From the NCBI GenBank assembly GCA_029204225.1, contig CM055100.1, positions 54,185,711 through 54,249,710 on the forward strand: DNA of 64,000 nt, read 5' to 3'. This stretch comes from Diphasiastrum complanatum (taxonomy: Eukaryota > Streptophyta > Lycopodiopsida > Lycopodiales > Lycopodiaceae). Below are positions 60,606 to 64,000 of the stretch, in pieces. The number at the start of each line of letters is the position of its first letter. Positions within the stretch are counted from its first letter, which is position 1. Both the position numbers and the translations under genes were made by a program. The notes beneath the pieces were generated by a model. It was not told the DNA's origin, made no database searches, and worked only from the letters and a program-made list of their open reading frames with translations.

Positions 60606-60940
60606 GGCCTTAAAGGCACTTCCTCGGCATTTGGGTCGCATATAAGGATGCATCCTCAACCACACCAGGCTGGCCGTTTTTGGGCGCCACTTGTCCAGGC
60701 AACTAAAATGTTATACCATAAACATTTTTATGGGATTGCTGAGCCCTATATACAGGCAAACATGCCAATATGTTTGAGTATGTATGCTTGGGCGTGGGGG
60801 TGCCCAACACCACCTGCGCATTGCCCGATGCCCATCTCGCCATGTACATATATAAACTTGTAACAATTGTAAAGTGCTTATGGGATTAACAAACATGTGT
60901 CAATCACGAAAACTTGGGCACAATATATGGGCAGGCTGAC

Positions 60941-61078
60941 ATGTGGATGTGATTAAGTTGGGGCCAAAATGGACAATGCCTCCAAGATAGACAGATTTTT
61001 GTGAATAAAAATTTAAATTAAAAAAAAAAATGTGGTTGTGATTAAGTTGGGGCCAAAATGGGCGATGCCTCCAAGATG
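60941..61078. repeat. Local ~50-bp duplication
   Basis: GTGATTAAGTTGGGGCCAAA and the following TGCCTCCAAGAT occur at 60950-60991 and again about 89 nt later (61038-61076), with a poly(A) run just before the second copy. Confidence 0.88.
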
Positions 61079-63912
<2,834 letters not shown>

Positions 63913-64000
63913 AAAGCCTCCTCCTTCACATTTCTTACTTTGTGAAGCCCCTCTTATTTTGCCATTGTATGTTTGATTGTGGATGTATGGATGCTTGATT

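Noticed and set aside
60510-60863. 117-codon ORF next to a TATATAAGG-like motif, possible gene start
   Set aside because: The frame covers the CTCG repeat (Ala-Arg-Ser-Leu runs) and has no family features.

Overview
This is nuclear DNA of a land plant with a large, transposon-filled genome. Intron-containing genes with GT..AG splice sites, a plant phytocyanin, a homocysteine S-methyltransferase, Ty1/copia elements with the plant-type primer-binding site TGGTATCAGAGC, and many GA/TA/CA microsatellites support this. Long introns holding retroelement fragments and a Penelope-like element would fit a fern, gymnosperm or other non-flowering vascular plant, but that is inference; the species cannot be fixed from the sequence alone.

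Three host genes can be supported. (1) Positions 83-6007, plus strand: the last three visible exons of a homocysteine S-methyltransferase gene, with LINE and Ty3/gypsy debris inside its 4-kb intron. (2) Positions 18249-19084, minus strand: a complete two-exon phytocyanin with signal peptide, copper site, proline-rich tail and GPI-type C-terminus. (3) Positions 49848-53287, minus strand: the last two exons of a conserved-looking gene I cannot name, joined in matching phase across a 3.1-kb intron; its 5' exons are not seen. These genes are not functionally linked.

Nearly everything else is mobile-element wreckage. 9.7-17.0 kb: copia LTRs, leader, gag and pol pieces in opposing orientations. 22.2 kb: a perfect hairpin. 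22.6-26.0 kb: unknown element-like ORFs, including a gypsy reverse-transcriptase start running in frame into a coiled coil, and a candidate LTR. 26.0-29.0 kb: one copia element apparently split by an inversion, beside a gypsy pol remnant. 31.0 kb: a 58-bp-arm foldback. 35.0-35.5 kb: a duplicated chromodomain tail, polypurine tract and LTR start of a chromovirus. 36.9-38.7 kb: a copia zinc knuckle-protease-integrase relic. 40.0-40.8 kb: gypsy integrase pieces, one with permuted order. 42.05-44.05 kb: a short copia element with both LTRs and a 5-bp target duplication. 44.7-45.75 kb: copia pol abutting a LINE reverse transcriptase. 53.5-56.3 kb: a decayed Penelope-like element with a second long ORF. 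56.4-56.8 kb: a ~186-bp tandem repeat. 57-64 kb: no gene recognised, only microsatellites, small duplications and a foldback.

Every element ORF carries stops, frameshifts or lost catalytic residues, so I see no intact autonomous transposon. The least ordinary items are the Penelope-like element with its companion ORF, the two near-perfect hairpins, the inversion-split copia element and the permuted integrase.
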